Of a DNA stretch of 64,000 nt, positions 10,840 to 21,500 are shown piece after piece. Made by a program: the position numbers and the translations under genes. The stretch covers positions 199,428 through 263,427 of the forward strand of contig MLAK01000926.1 in the NCBI GenBank assembly GCA_001839685.1. Direction: 5' to 3'. Below the pieces are notes generated by a model that made no database searches, was not told where the DNA came from, and saw nothing but the letters and a program-made list of their open reading frames with translations. Source of the DNA: Tritrichomonas foetus (lineage: Eukaryota; Parabasalia; Tritrichomonadida; Tritrichomonadidae). Position 1 is the stretch's first letter. Each line of letters begins with the position of its first letter.

Positions 10840-11418
10840 TTAGCAACATGATCCATTGCTCGCTCCATCCGCTTCTTCCGGCTTGAGCGGCTTGTCAGAG
10901 ACAATCTTTCCCGCTTTAACAAGATCATCAAAAACAGATTGAAACATTTCCTTGACATTTTCACCTGTTTTGGCAGATGTCAAGAAGCACTTTGCACCAT
11001 GGTTTGTAGCAAATTCTTGCGCTTCTTCCAGCTTGATGACTATCGAATCGTCTATATCAATTTTGTTACCAACAATGAATAAAAGTGGGTTATCTGTATG
11101 CTTCTTGAATTCACTGATCCACCTTTCGAGCGATGGCAAAGATTCTTTACTTGTTACATCGAATACGGCGATTCCGGCGGCAGCATTTCGATAGTAAATC
11201 GGTCCAAGGCTGCGGTACTTCTCTTGGCCAGCTGTATCCCAAATTTGCATTACGACTTGTCGACCGTTCAGCTGCTGCTCATACGTATGAAAAACAGCAC
11301 CGATTGTTCCCTTCTGTTGCTTTTCGAATGATGAGCGAACGAAACGATGAATAAGTGACGTTTTCCCGACTTGCGAGTCTCCAATTAATACAACTCGAAC
11401 TGTAAGAGCTTCAGTCAT
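10840..11418 (-). CDS. Rab-family small GTPase, Rab5/22-like
   Basis: A 192-residue GTPase with every G box: GDSQVGKTS (residues 13-21), the switch-I Thr in TIGAVF, WDTAGQEKYRSL, NKID and TSAKTGENV. It ends in Cys-Cys, the usual double geranylgeranylation site of Rab proteins. The switch region (IGAVF ... WDTAGQEKYRSLGPIYYRNAAAGIAVFDVT) is closest in wording to Rab5/Rab21/Rab22, which act on early endosomes. The frame is open 24 codons further upstream to 11490, but I start at 11418 because MTEALTVRVVLIGDS puts the P-loop at the normal distance and the upstream residues have no family match. The same strand is used by BBS4, but with eS10 in between. Confidence 0.9.
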   Translation of the reverse strand: MTEALTVRVVLIGDSQVGKTSLIHRFVRSSFEKQQKGTIGAVFHTYEQQLNGRQVVMQIWDTAGQEKYRSLGPIYYRNAAAGIAVFDVTSKESLPSLERWISEFKKHTDNPLLFIVGNKIDIDDSIVIKLEEAQEFATNHGAKCFLTSAKTGENVKEMFQSVFDDLVKAGKIVSDKPLKPEEADGASNGSCC

Positions 11419-12057
11419 TCTTTTAGTTAACGATACGTTCTGAATTTTCGGAAAATGCAAAGTATTAATTTCAAAAAGTTTAATATTCATAGAAATATGT
11501 TTTAGAATAGCTTGAAAATAAACTTTTTATATACTTTACAAATAGATATTCAATAAAAACTAAGAAAATTAAATTCATTTCATGTATAGTTTTGGTTTTT
11601 TCTATGCATTTATGTCAATCTTTCGCAAAAAATTGAAATAGACTGATGGTAGGCTGTGAAAATATCAATGTTAATTTGGTCATTCAGTTATCTCAGATAA
11701 TCCATGATATGGATTTAGTTTAGATATATTAGACCGTTATATGAATATATTTCCTACTAAACAAAGAAAAAGATATTTTTCAATCATTTAAAAGTGATGA
11801 TATTCGATATCAACATATCAAATTCTGTATTCATGGGTAAAAGGATTTAAATATCCGAATATATGACATAAGAATTTACATTTACATTTCTCCCTTCGTA
11901 ATAGGATTAGTTTAGCATGTTTCGTGATTCGTCTGCCCTGAGAAAAATTTCTAACGAGCGATGCGATATTAAATGCATTTTGATCGTCTTTACAGGAATT
12001 TTTTTTTGACATTTCCCGACTTTTTATGAATTCAATTTACCTATAACCGTCTTGGTC
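11419..12057. other. Spacer between divergent Rab and eS10 genes
   Basis: About 640 bases that must hold two promoters, one for each direction. Apart from the GGCCTTTC element next to eS10 I see nothing specific. A 64-codon minus-strand ORF at 11818-12012 has no similarity. Confidence 0.4.
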
Positions 12058-12065
12058 GGCCTTTC
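12058..12065 (+). promoter_or_regulatory. GGCCTTTC start-site-like element of eS10
   Basis: GGCCTTTC ends 5 bases before the eS10 ATG. The same octamer lies before the eL6 ATG. It contains CCTTT, which I recall as a start-site element (M5) of Trichomonas promoters, and also resembles a pyrimidine start tract of ribosomal protein mRNAs. The role is inferred. Confidence 0.5.
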
Positions 12066-12070
12066 GAAAG

Positions 12071-12535
12071 ATGTGGATGCCAGCCCCAGTTCGCAGGAGA
12101 ATTCTCCAATACTTATTTGAAAACGGTGTACTCGTTGTTTCCGACAATCAATCAGGAACACACGAAGAACTCGATTGCCTCAACATTTATGCTTTTCAAA
12201 TCGGACGTTCATTAACAAACAAAGGATTTTGCAAGAAGCAATACGCCTGGTCCCACGCATATTTCACCCTTAACGACAAGGGAATCGAATATCTCCGCAA
12301 TTACTTCGGCCTTCCAGCCAATGCTGCTCCAGCAACACTCGCCCCACGCCAAGCTGAACTCCTCGAGAAGGACCGCCGTGAAGGACGCTTCGGCGGACGC
12401 GGTGGCAACCGCCGTGGTGGCCGTGGCTTTGGAAGTCGCCCAGATGGCCGTGGATCATTCCGTGGTGGTCGTGGACGCAGGCAACAACAAGAAGGTGCCG
12501 AAGTTCCAGAAGCACCAGCCGAAACAACAGATTAA
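12071..12535 (+). CDS. RPS10: 40S ribosomal protein eS10
   Basis: A 154-residue protein whose first ~95 residues are the eS10 winged-helix domain: MWMPAPVRRRILQYLFENGV, KQYAWSHAYFTLNDKGIEYL and PANAAPATL match the eukaryotic family (RxxIYxxLFxxGV, QFAWRHFYWYLTNEGIxYLR, PATL). The rest is an Arg/Gly-rich tail with RGG and GGRG units, as in other eS10 proteins, followed by an acidic end. It belongs to the beak of the small ribosomal subunit. Codons prefer C in the third position, unlike most neighbours, as expected for a highly expressed gene. The stop TAA is followed by AC, giving an overlapping TAAA, a possible poly(A) signal in trichomonads. Confidence 0.95.
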   Translation: MWMPAPVRRRILQYLFENGVLVVSDNQSGTHEELDCLNIYAFQIGRSLTNKGFCKKQYAWSHAYFTLNDKGIEYLRNYFGLPANAAPATLAPRQAELLEKDRREGRFGGRGGNRRGGRGFGSRPDGRGSFRGGRGRRQQQEGAEVPEAPAETTD

Positions 12536-12961
12536 ACAATGAACCTGTACAACTTTTATGTTTTATATATTTTCATCGATTTTTTATTTTCTATTTTTAT
12601 CTATTATTCCCTCTTAAATCTTTATTTATGCTGAATGTAAAGAATTTATGGGGGTTTTCATTTCATTTTTGGAAATTGTTTCAGCAATGATATTTGCAAA
12701 AAGATCATCTTTTTCAATTTTGAAATAAGCGACATAATATGATTTTCAAAGTAGAAGAAAATATTGTTCCCAAGTTCAACTTCAGAGAAAAGTGCTACAT
12801 TGAATAATTGGATCATCATTTTTAATTTAGATCTAATTTATCAATATGTTCAAGATTGCGAACTCATTATTTATGTTATTAATGAAATAATGTTTAGAAA
12901 AAAAAAAAAGATATTCAAATATATGAAATAGTTTTATATCAAATATAATTATAATTAGTTT
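12536..12961. other. Gene-free spacer
   Basis: Spacer between the convergent eS10 and BBS4 genes, with an A tract at 12898-12909. No ORF or RNA structure recognised. Confidence 0.45.
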
Positions 12962-14185
12962 CTAGCAGGTTTCAAGCGCATCACAGTTAGTAAACATAGG
13001 AACAAGAACATTTTTAATTGGATAGCTTGCTTCAAGAGCTGGCTCTTCCTTCATCATTTTCATGAACTTCATAAATTGGGATTTGGCCTCCTTCATTTTT
13101 CCAGCCTTATAAAAACATATGGCTAAGTTAATTGATAGTTCATGATCACTAGTTTTCTGTAATTCATTTTGTAGTAAGTGAATTGATTCATCATAATCGC
13201 CCAAATTCATTAAAGCAACAGCCAGTCCTTCAGCGGCGCCTCTCACGCTAGGATCAAGTGATCGTGCTCTTCTCAAAACTATGGCAGCACTACAATAAAG
13301 TCCCATTTCAAGGAATGTCAGTCCAATATTTGTTAAAGGAAGTGCTTCAAAAGGCGAGAAAAACATTGCACGCTTACAACAAGCAACTACTGCTTCTCTC
13401 CTTGATCGTAATTGAATACATAATGCAACATTATTCCATAGTGCAGGCGAGTTTGAAAGTCCAACAAATGCTTTTCTATAATACGTTAAAGCATCATCAA
13501 AATGCTGATTTTCTTGTTCAATCGAACCAGCCAACAGGTATGACAGGCTATCTGTTTCATCTCTGGTCAAAGCAAACTGTAAATGTGAAAGTGCCTTGGA
13601 AAGGCGGTTACGTGCAATATTAAGCTTACCAATACGTCTTCTCAAAACCGCATTATTTGAATGATATTTCATCGCTTCAGATATAATGCTTGATAATGCA
13701 GAACTATCTTTTTGAATTTCATAAATATTAATCAGCTCAAGAAATGTTTCTATTCTTAAATCCGTATCAAGAGCATTTTGAAAAGCATCATTGGCATCAT
13801 CGTATTTTCGTAATTTTAGATAGCAAAGTCCGATAAGGTGGAAAACTTCCCATAAGTTTCCTTCAGGTGTAGACTCGAGATCTTTTAGAATTTTAAGCGA
13901 TTGTGGAAAACGTCCCAAAAAATACAAACATTTTGCTATTTCTAATGAGTGGCGTACATTTTCTGTATCTAAATAAAACGCATTTTGAAAGCAATTGAGG
14001 GCTTCGTCAATTTGGCCCTTTGATCTAAGAACGTTTCCTTTCAGAGAAAGCGCTTCTGGATTATCTGGATTTCTTCGAAGGATTTGATCGACGACTGTCA
14101 TACACATATCGAATTGTCCCAAGACATAGAATCGGTGAGCTAGCCATTCTGAAGGTTTATTGTCGAGGAGCTTCACCTTTTGCAT
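12962..14185 (-). CDS. BBS4: BBS4-like TPR protein
   Basis: A 407-residue protein made almost only of tetratricopeptide repeats (about nine or ten). Order and wording follow BBS4 rather than a generic TPR protein. The block SPALWNNVALCIQL, then CCKRAMFFSPFEALPLTNIGL, matches the SPPLWNNIGMC ... CLKRAxYLAPFDWxxxYNLGL stretch of animal BBS4, and HLIGLCYLKLRKYDDANDAF and GRFPQSLKIL also fit. BBS4 is a subunit of the BBSome, a coat that carries membrane proteins in and out of cilia. The protein lacks the long disordered C-terminus of the animal form. Other TPR proteins (CDC27, OGT) are less likely. The start is the only sensible ATG. The presence of this gene agrees with a flagellated cell. Confidence 0.75.
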   Translation of the reverse strand: MQKVKLLDNKPSEWLAHRFYVLGQFDMCMTVVDQILRRNPDNPEALSLKGNVLRSKGQIDEALNCFQNAFYLDTENVRHSLEIAKCLYFLGRFPQSLKILKDLESTPEGNLWEVFHLIGLCYLKLRKYDDANDAFQNALDTDLRIETFLELINIYEIQKDSSALSSIISEAMKYHSNNAVLRRRIGKLNIARNRLSKALSHLQFALTRDETDSLSYLLAGSIEQENQHFDDALTYYRKAFVGLSNSPALWNNVALCIQLRSRREAVVACCKRAMFFSPFEALPLTNIGLTFLEMGLYCSAAIVLRRARSLDPSVRGAAEGLAVALMNLGDYDESIHLLQNELQKTSDHELSINLAICFYKAGKMKEAKSQFMKFMKMMKEEPALEASYPIKNVLVPMFTNCDALETC

Positions 14186-14684
14186 TTGAACGATATATAA
14201 TTTAAACGTGCTAATCTCGATTATTTTGTTTTCAAAAAGTCAAAGTATTTCAAAAATATTGAGAAGATTCGTCATTTTATTCAACTTTTTTAGAGAAAAT
14301 TGAATCATCGAAATCGAATTACTGGTTCCTCGAGTAACTATAGCTTGATGATAGTACATTTCCGGATTGTTTTTTTAACAATTCCTAATGATTTTAATAT
14401 CATATGCACAATTATCAAAAAATATTTGTATAAAAGACAATTTTTGGTTTTTGACCGTAATTTTTTTTTCAAGTATTACATAATTATGTTAGTTGCATTA
14501 GTACAACTATTATATTTTTACCATTTATTAGAATGCATATCAATTTTACAATCAGATATTGACAAAAATATAATATGGTTTTTTTTAATTGAATTAATAT
14601 TTATAATTCAATGCATACTCGGCCTTGAAATTTTGAATTAAAAGTGTCAAATCAAAAATAAACCATACAAAACCAAGGGGGTTT
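14186..14684. other. Spacer between divergent BBS4 and eL6 genes
   Basis: About 500 AT-rich bases. A hydrophobic ORF (open 14300-14641, ATG only at 14348) has no similarity and the composition of spacer, so I do not call it a gene. The promoter element of eL6 lies at its right end. Confidence 0.4.
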
Positions 14685-14692
14685 GGCCTTTC
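14685..14692 (+). promoter_or_regulatory. GGCCTTTC start-site-like element of eL6
   Basis: Same octamer as before eS10, here 7 bases upstream of the eL6 ATG, after a G-rich run. See the eS10 entry; function is inferred from position and recurrence. Confidence 0.5.
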
Positions 14693-14699
14693 TTCAAAT

Positions 14700-15158
14700 A
14701 TGGCCGAACTTTTGTTCATCGCTCCAGTCGAGAAAAAGGATCCAACACGCCCAACATGGCGCGGAATCCCACGCGTTTCATTCACTCGTCCAGCCGTCGC
14801 TGCCGAAATCGACCCAATCAAAGCTGATGTCCCACCAGCCGCCGAACGTAAAACACGCGAATCACTTTCAGTCGGAACAATCGTCATCATCCTCGATGGT
14901 GAACACAAAGGAAAACGCGCCGTCGTTGTTGCTGACAAAGGTGCTGGCGTCGTCACAGTTTGCGGTGTCGTCGTTCCACCAACCGATGTTGACCAAGACT
15001 TCTTAATCGCCACATCCACAAAGGTTGATGGTGTTGACGCCAAATCCAGCTCTGACGCCATCAAGGCTGCTGCCTCAAAGGTTCCAGAACTTGTTGAATA
15101 TCTTAGCGCTCCATTCAGCCTCAGAAAAGGCGACCGCCCACACTTAATGAAGTTCTAA
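14700..15158 (+). CDS. RPL6: 60S ribosomal protein eL6
   Basis: A 152-residue protein. The KOW-like core SVGTIVIILDGEHKGKRAVVV, the segment DFLIATSTKVD and the end YLSAPFSLRKGDRPHLMKF match eL6 (TPGTxLIxLxGxHxGKRVVxL, FVIATSTKID, YLRSxFxLxxGxxPHxLxF). It is shorter than animal eL6 because the basic N-terminal extension and a charged insert after the STK motif are missing. eL6 is a component of the large ribosomal subunit surface. As with eS10, codons are clearly C-rich in third position (gtc, atc, gcc), a sign of selection for strong translation. TAA stop, then TAAATAAA at about 15169. Confidence 0.93.
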   Translation: MAELLFIAPVEKKDPTRPTWRGIPRVSFTRPAVAAEIDPIKADVPPAAERKTRESLSVGTIVIILDGEHKGKRAVVVADKGAGVVTVCGVVVPPTDVDQDFLIATSTKVDGVDAKSSSDAIKAAASKVPELVEYLSAPFSLRKGDRPHLMKF

Positions 15159-15569
15159 AGGAAAAAATAAATAAATGGCTTATTTCTTTGTATCCCGCCG
15201 TTTTTTTCATCCAAAATTTCAAATTTCAAATTTGATTTTTTTTTTTATAATCTGTCATTGAAATATTCCTATCATTAATATAAATACTTTTTCGATTGTT
15301 GGTAACTTTTCTAATCCATTTTACATCAAATTCACATTTTATTATCAATTCATAAATTCCTACAATCGAGTTATTTTTTCGAAAAGATATTTTTATATTA
15401 TAATTTATTGTTTTATATATATTTTCATGATTTTATTGTCATAATGTTTCTTTATTATTGAGATATATGGCAAGATTTTCATTTTTTGTAACTAGCCATT
15501 TATAAATTGAATATTTCAATTCTTTACAAAAAGCTCGTTATTCATTTCGTCGAATTTCCAAGATTTTTC
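15159..15569. other. Gene-free spacer
   Basis: AT-rich spacer with T tracts before the dynein gene. A TTCATTTCG string about 30 bases before the dynein ATG resembles a trichomonad initiator. Nothing else seen. Confidence 0.4.
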
Positions 15570-18500
15570 ATGAAAAAGCGCCAAATTGAAGATGTTTTTG
15601 AAGATTCCGAATTTATGAATCAGAAAGTTCGTCCGTCAATTAAAAAATCGTCTTTTGCGCCACCAGGATTTAATCCCGAACGAGAATTATATAATCCGCC
15701 GTCGCTGGAGGCAAACATTTCGACATTTAATGTTGTTTCTCCAGGGTCAGGAACAGGTGATGCAATTTTACAAGAGCATAATCCATGTCTTCTAGCTATG
15801 GCAAAAAGAGCGAAATCTACAATTCGTCCGAAAGTGAAATCGAGCATTGGTCATCAATCCATAGCTCAAGGTATGACGTCGTATTTGACTAAAAAGCCAC
15901 TCTCTGATTTGAAGGAGCCAACAACAGATTACTTTGAAATGAAAAAGAAAAAAGAAGAACTCGATAAAATGTCATTGGCATTTGACGAAGACCCAATTGC
16001 GTATTTTTCAAAAAGAAAAGATGGAAGAGGTCATTTATTTATCTATTTAAAATACGCAAAAGAAAGAAATGATCCAAATTTTTCACCTTATGAACTTGAA
16101 AAAGTTCCATTTTCTGAAGTTGGAAAAGATTATTATACAATGTCGGCTAGTGGTGTCACTCATATTGAAGAAAATGGAAATACAGAAACTTTCACTCTCG
16201 ACAAATGGGCCAAAGATGAATCAGCTTATAAATCAATAAGAAAATTAAGAACATTTAGATTATATTTTTTATGGAAACCTTACAGAGTTTGGAAAAATTT
16301 TGTTCAGCAAATGCATTATCAAGAAACTCGATCAATCTTGCTTCGGGAACCACTTTTGTATAATGTTTACCTATCAAAAGCCTCTATTGCTGTTTCAAAA
16401 TTGATGGTTAAAAGTGACTCAATTATTAATTCCTTCATTTTAGCATTTTATACTTCAAAAAAATATACTCCCGCTGAATTTATTTTTATTTCTGAATCAA
16501 ACATCGATAAACTTAAAACTAAGTATAAAAACTTAATAGAAAAGGCAGCAGGTGTAGTTGAATCTTTATTTTCTAGTATTAGTGATCCTAAATTATTAAA
16601 AGTTAAGGATTCTGAGTTTAGAGAAATTAAAAGAAAAAATCCAAATATTCAACAATTGATGATTCTTGAACAAAAGAAGGATAAAGAGCGAATTAATCGT
16701 ACAACGAAAATGGAAACTGAGGTGAATGCAATGACAGACTTTTTACGTATGCTAGATTATTTACTTTTAGAAAATTTACGTGAAAATTGTTATAAAAGTT
16801 GGAAATTTGCGCGTAATGTAATATCTTCAGATGTTTCAGCTGTTTTTACAATAGAAGTTTCATTTTCTGATGATGGTGATATTAAATTTACACCATCAAA
16901 AGAAGAGATGCTAGAATTAATTGATAAAACTTTAAATGATGCATTAATTACACTTGAAACTTTACCAAGATTATTAAAAATGCCATCTTTACGTGTTATT
17001 CTCCGTGAAGGTGGTGTTGATATTACAAAACTATTTAACGAAGGTCCAACTTTAGGTGATATGTTGGCAACTTCACCAACAGTCAAGGATTCAACTGATA
17101 ATATGAAAGAAGTAATTGCTTCATCTTATGATAATGCATATAAATATTCACAAACATTAATTTCTTTCTTTCCACTCTATAAACTTGGTAAAACCTGGAA
17201 TGTTAAAAATTACTTCAAGAAACGAAATGGCGAACCTTACGAAGGAACAGGCCGATTTTCAGATGAACGTGATCCAAATGAAACAAAAGATAATTTTCTG
17301 ATAAATTCTCAACTTGAACCTGTTGTTGATTTTGAGGCAGCTGAACGTGTAATTTCTCAATTAAGAGGCGAGGTTCAAAAAGTTGATGATATTCGATTTG
17401 GTATTGTTCGTGGGCCTTTATATATTGATTCTAAAGGCTTGAAAGCAGAATTAACACCAATTACTTCACGTTCACTAAAAGCATTAGAGGCTGCATTTGC
17501 TGATATGATTTTTTCCAAAATAACATTATTAAACAATGCATTTCAAAGTTTCACTGCAATAATGAAACAAGATCCAACATCCTTAGATTTATATGTTGAT
17601 TTTTCAGAAAATGTACAGAAAACTACTAATTTTTTACCACAAATAACTACAGAAATTCATTGTATTGACGAGATAATTGATTTATGTGAAAGATCTCGTT
17701 TTGCTCAACAGAAAAATCCTTTACATCCAATTTTCGAACGTCTTAAAGAAGATCAAAAGAAAGCTATTCAAGTCCGTGATAAACTTTACGATAAATTCAC
17801 ATTTGTTTTAAAACAAATAATTAAAAAGAAAGAAGTTAAATTACAGCATTATAAAACTAAATCACAAGATATTCCATTATCTACTAAAAATATTGATTTC
17901 GAAGCTTTTCTTAAACAAACAGTACAACTTAAAAAGAAATGTCAAAATTTAGAGGGACCAATTGCCAAAATGATTCATCAGCAAAAAATATTAAATCTCA
18001 ATATCACTGATTTTCCAGATTATGGAGAACTTAAACAAAATATTGATTTTGCAGAAAAGATTTATCAAGCAGCTAAGCAATGGGAAAGCTTAAGAAATCA
18101 AACAGCGAATGTCCCATTTGCGCATGTATCGATGAAAGAATATGAAACTAGTGTAAATGAATTACAAAACCTTTTGAGTTCCTTAAAAGAAAGTTGGAAA
18201 AAACCATCACCAATAATGAATGAAATTGATACATCTTTTTCACAAATATCTCCATTTGTGCCTCAACTATCACAAATTAGTAATGGAAGAATGCAAAACC
18301 GTCATTGGGAGATGCTATTTGAAAAATGTGGCCATAAAGGAAAATACACTATTGAAATAACTATTCAATTTATGCTAGAAAAAGGAATATTAAGTCATGC
18401 TGATTTAATAACTGATATAACTACTACATCACTTGGTGAATCGCAATTAGAAAATGAATTTCAAGCAATATCTACACATTGGGCCGATGTTACTGTACCA

Positions 18501-21500
18501 TTCATTGATCCACCACAAAACACAGAAGATCAGTTGCTCCTTGGTGAACTTGGTAATTTACTAGCAGATATTCATGATACATCCGAAAAATTGAATGCCA
18601 TGTTAGTTAATCGGTTTGTTAAAGGAATTAAAACGCAAGTATTTGAGTTATGTCAATCCATGGACCAATTCACCAAAATTTTTGATCAATGGCAAATTTT
18701 TCAAGGGAATTGGACCACAATTTCTTCGTTATTTAAGCAAGCTGCGGTTAGGCATGCATTACCACATCAAACAACCAGATTTGAAGTTCTTCGAAAAAAT
18801 TGGATAGCTATTGTTCAACATGCACTATCTGATAATAAAATATTTAGTGTTTGTTCATATCCAACATTACTTGAAGACTTCATTGAAAACAATAAATCTC
18901 TTGAAGTTATTTTGGAGACTATTCCAACATATTTAGAGACAAAACGAGAAGCTATTCCACGTCTTTACTTTTTATCAAATGATGAAGTTCTCACACTTCT
19001 TTCTACTTCCGATTTCACAGTTTTCACACAACATTTTGTAAAAATTATGATGCATATTCAACGATTTGATTCGCATACAAGTGATGCTCCTGATGGTGTC
19101 TCGTCAGATCAATCAGCAAGAGAAGGATGTAATTTTGTCGGCCTCAAAGTTTTTGGCGTTGTTGGTGAAGATGGGGATTCACTTCCATTTGTAAATGCAA
19201 TTAATTGTTCAGGACCAATTGACTATTGGATCCCGCAAATTTTTGAAATGATGGAGCTATCAACAAAAGATGCTTTAACAATTTCTTTATCTCGATTTGC
19301 ATCCAGTTCTATGACAGAATGGGTTATGACAGTATCTTCATACATTGCAACATTGACTTTACTTATTTCTTTTGCTCGTGATGTTGATGATTGTTTTAAT
19401 AATCTTGAAGCGAATCAAAGAGTATTTTTACATTTTGAGCAAGAAATGAAACATCATATTCATGATTTAATGTCAATGATGTCAACTCCATTGTCTGCTT
19501 CAGAGCAAATGAAAATCACGTCTGTATTAAATCTTCTTCTGAATCACTATGAACGTGCCCATGCATTACAAGAAAAAATACAATCATTTTCACATCAAGA
19601 GGCATGGCATAACCAACTTAAATTTAAGTATGATACTAATAACGCTGAAGTTAATATTCATTTTGGTGATGATGTTTGGGTACGAGGTAAAGAATATTGG
19701 GGTGCAATTCCTAGACTTGTTTATACCCCAACAGTTGATAATGCAATTATTGATCTTTGTATTTCCAAATCAAATTCTAGAGTTCCGTTAGTATTTGGTC
19801 CAACAATGTCTGGTAAAAACAAACTTTTTGAAATGTTGAATTGTTATTTCGGCAAATTTATGTTTGTTGCATCTGCTTTCCCAGATATTCAACCTTATTT
19901 TATTGAAAAAATGTTTATTGGTGCATCAACGTCCGGATGTTCTTTAATGTTTAAAGATTTATGTGAATTTTCTCATAGAAATCAATCTATAATTTTTGAT
20001 TTAACTAGAAAATTGACTGACTCAAGATTAAATGGATTTGATAAATTTAAAATCAGAGATTTCCATTGTGATCTAAATCCTGATGTAAGATTGATGTTTA
20101 CTGCATCTGAAAAATTTGATACTGGTGTTTCTTCCCAAATTCGTGAATATGTACGTCCTATTGCTTTATCAATTCCAAATATAAGGAAAATAGTTGAATC
20201 TAATTTGATATCTTATGGATTCAAAGCAGCCAAATCACTTTCTTCTGCATTAGATGATCTTGTTTCTGTAGCTTTAGTGACTTTTGAAATGCCACCTATC
20301 AAATCCAAACATATGTTGGATATTATTAAAGATGCACATAACATTTTACGTCAAATTATGCATAATACCAAAGTCGATGACATTGATTATTATAAAGCTC
20401 CAAAAGTTGCTGAACAATATTCTTTATCTAGGGCTGCATATAATCATTTCCGCGTTTTAATTGATCCAACCCAAATAGATTTATTGTTTATTTTGCTATA
20501 TGACGCTTTTCATTTGTTTGGAAGTATCGACAAATTCAGCGAATCTCTTGTAAAGCCATTCGATTTTTACATCGACAAAGCATCAGTCATTTTAGAAAAA
20601 GTTGTAACTGAAGCTATTAATAATCTTAATTTAGAAGTTCCTGCAGACTATCTACTTCAACAAACTCAATCTTTGATGGAAATGCTTTTGTCTTATCCTT
20701 GCGTCATAATTTATGGTCCGCCCCATTCAGGGAAAACTTTGATTGTTGATTTGCTCTCACAGGCATTTGGTGCAATGATATCAAACGGTGAATTAATGAA
20801 TCAATATAAAGGATTGATGCCTTTTAAAGTTGAAACAATTTATCATCGAAGCAACTCATTCAATAGTATTTTTGGAACTATTGTAAATGATAAGCTAATG
20901 GGTAATATTTGGCGTTATGGTAGTTTTCACTCAGCAATTGCTTATTTGAATCAATTTTCAAAAACGCATCAACGGATTCTTCGATTTGATGGAGTAATCA
21001 CTCCAGAACTTAATAATTACATCTATCAATTTGTTTCTAATCAAGATTTATTTAAATTAAATAATTTAGGATCTTTTAAGAACGATAATTGTTTTCATTG
21101 TATAATTGAGACTGATGATATAGCATATTTAACACCATCACTTTTGAATTCTTGCGGACTTCTCATGATGAATTCTGTTCAATCAATCAAAAGTGACTTT
21201 AGTTTTAATGTTGACTTAATTCATCCATCAATTCCATTTTCATACGTTCAAAAAGAATTTGGTGATAAATTTTCTGATGATGAATATGCAACAATTCGAT
21301 CAGTTTTTTGCGAAATGGCTCCAGTTTTTGTAAGACAGTTTGGAATTGATTTTTCTATCTCTGTCATTAGATTTGCATTCAATTACATATTAACATATAA
21401 TATTGACTGTAAAAACGAAGATTTTATGATGATTGTTGTTGCAACCTCATTCTATGTTTGTTATTGTAGCTATTCATCAGATTCACACTTTCAATTTTCT

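Noticed and set aside
11818..12012. Minus-strand ORF of 64 codons upstream of eS10
   Set aside because: No similarity, and it would overlap the promoter region of eS10.
14300..14641. Hydrophobic ORF of 113 codons between BBS4 and eL6
   Set aside because: It starts at TTG, has ATG only at 14348, no similarity and the composition of spacer DNA.
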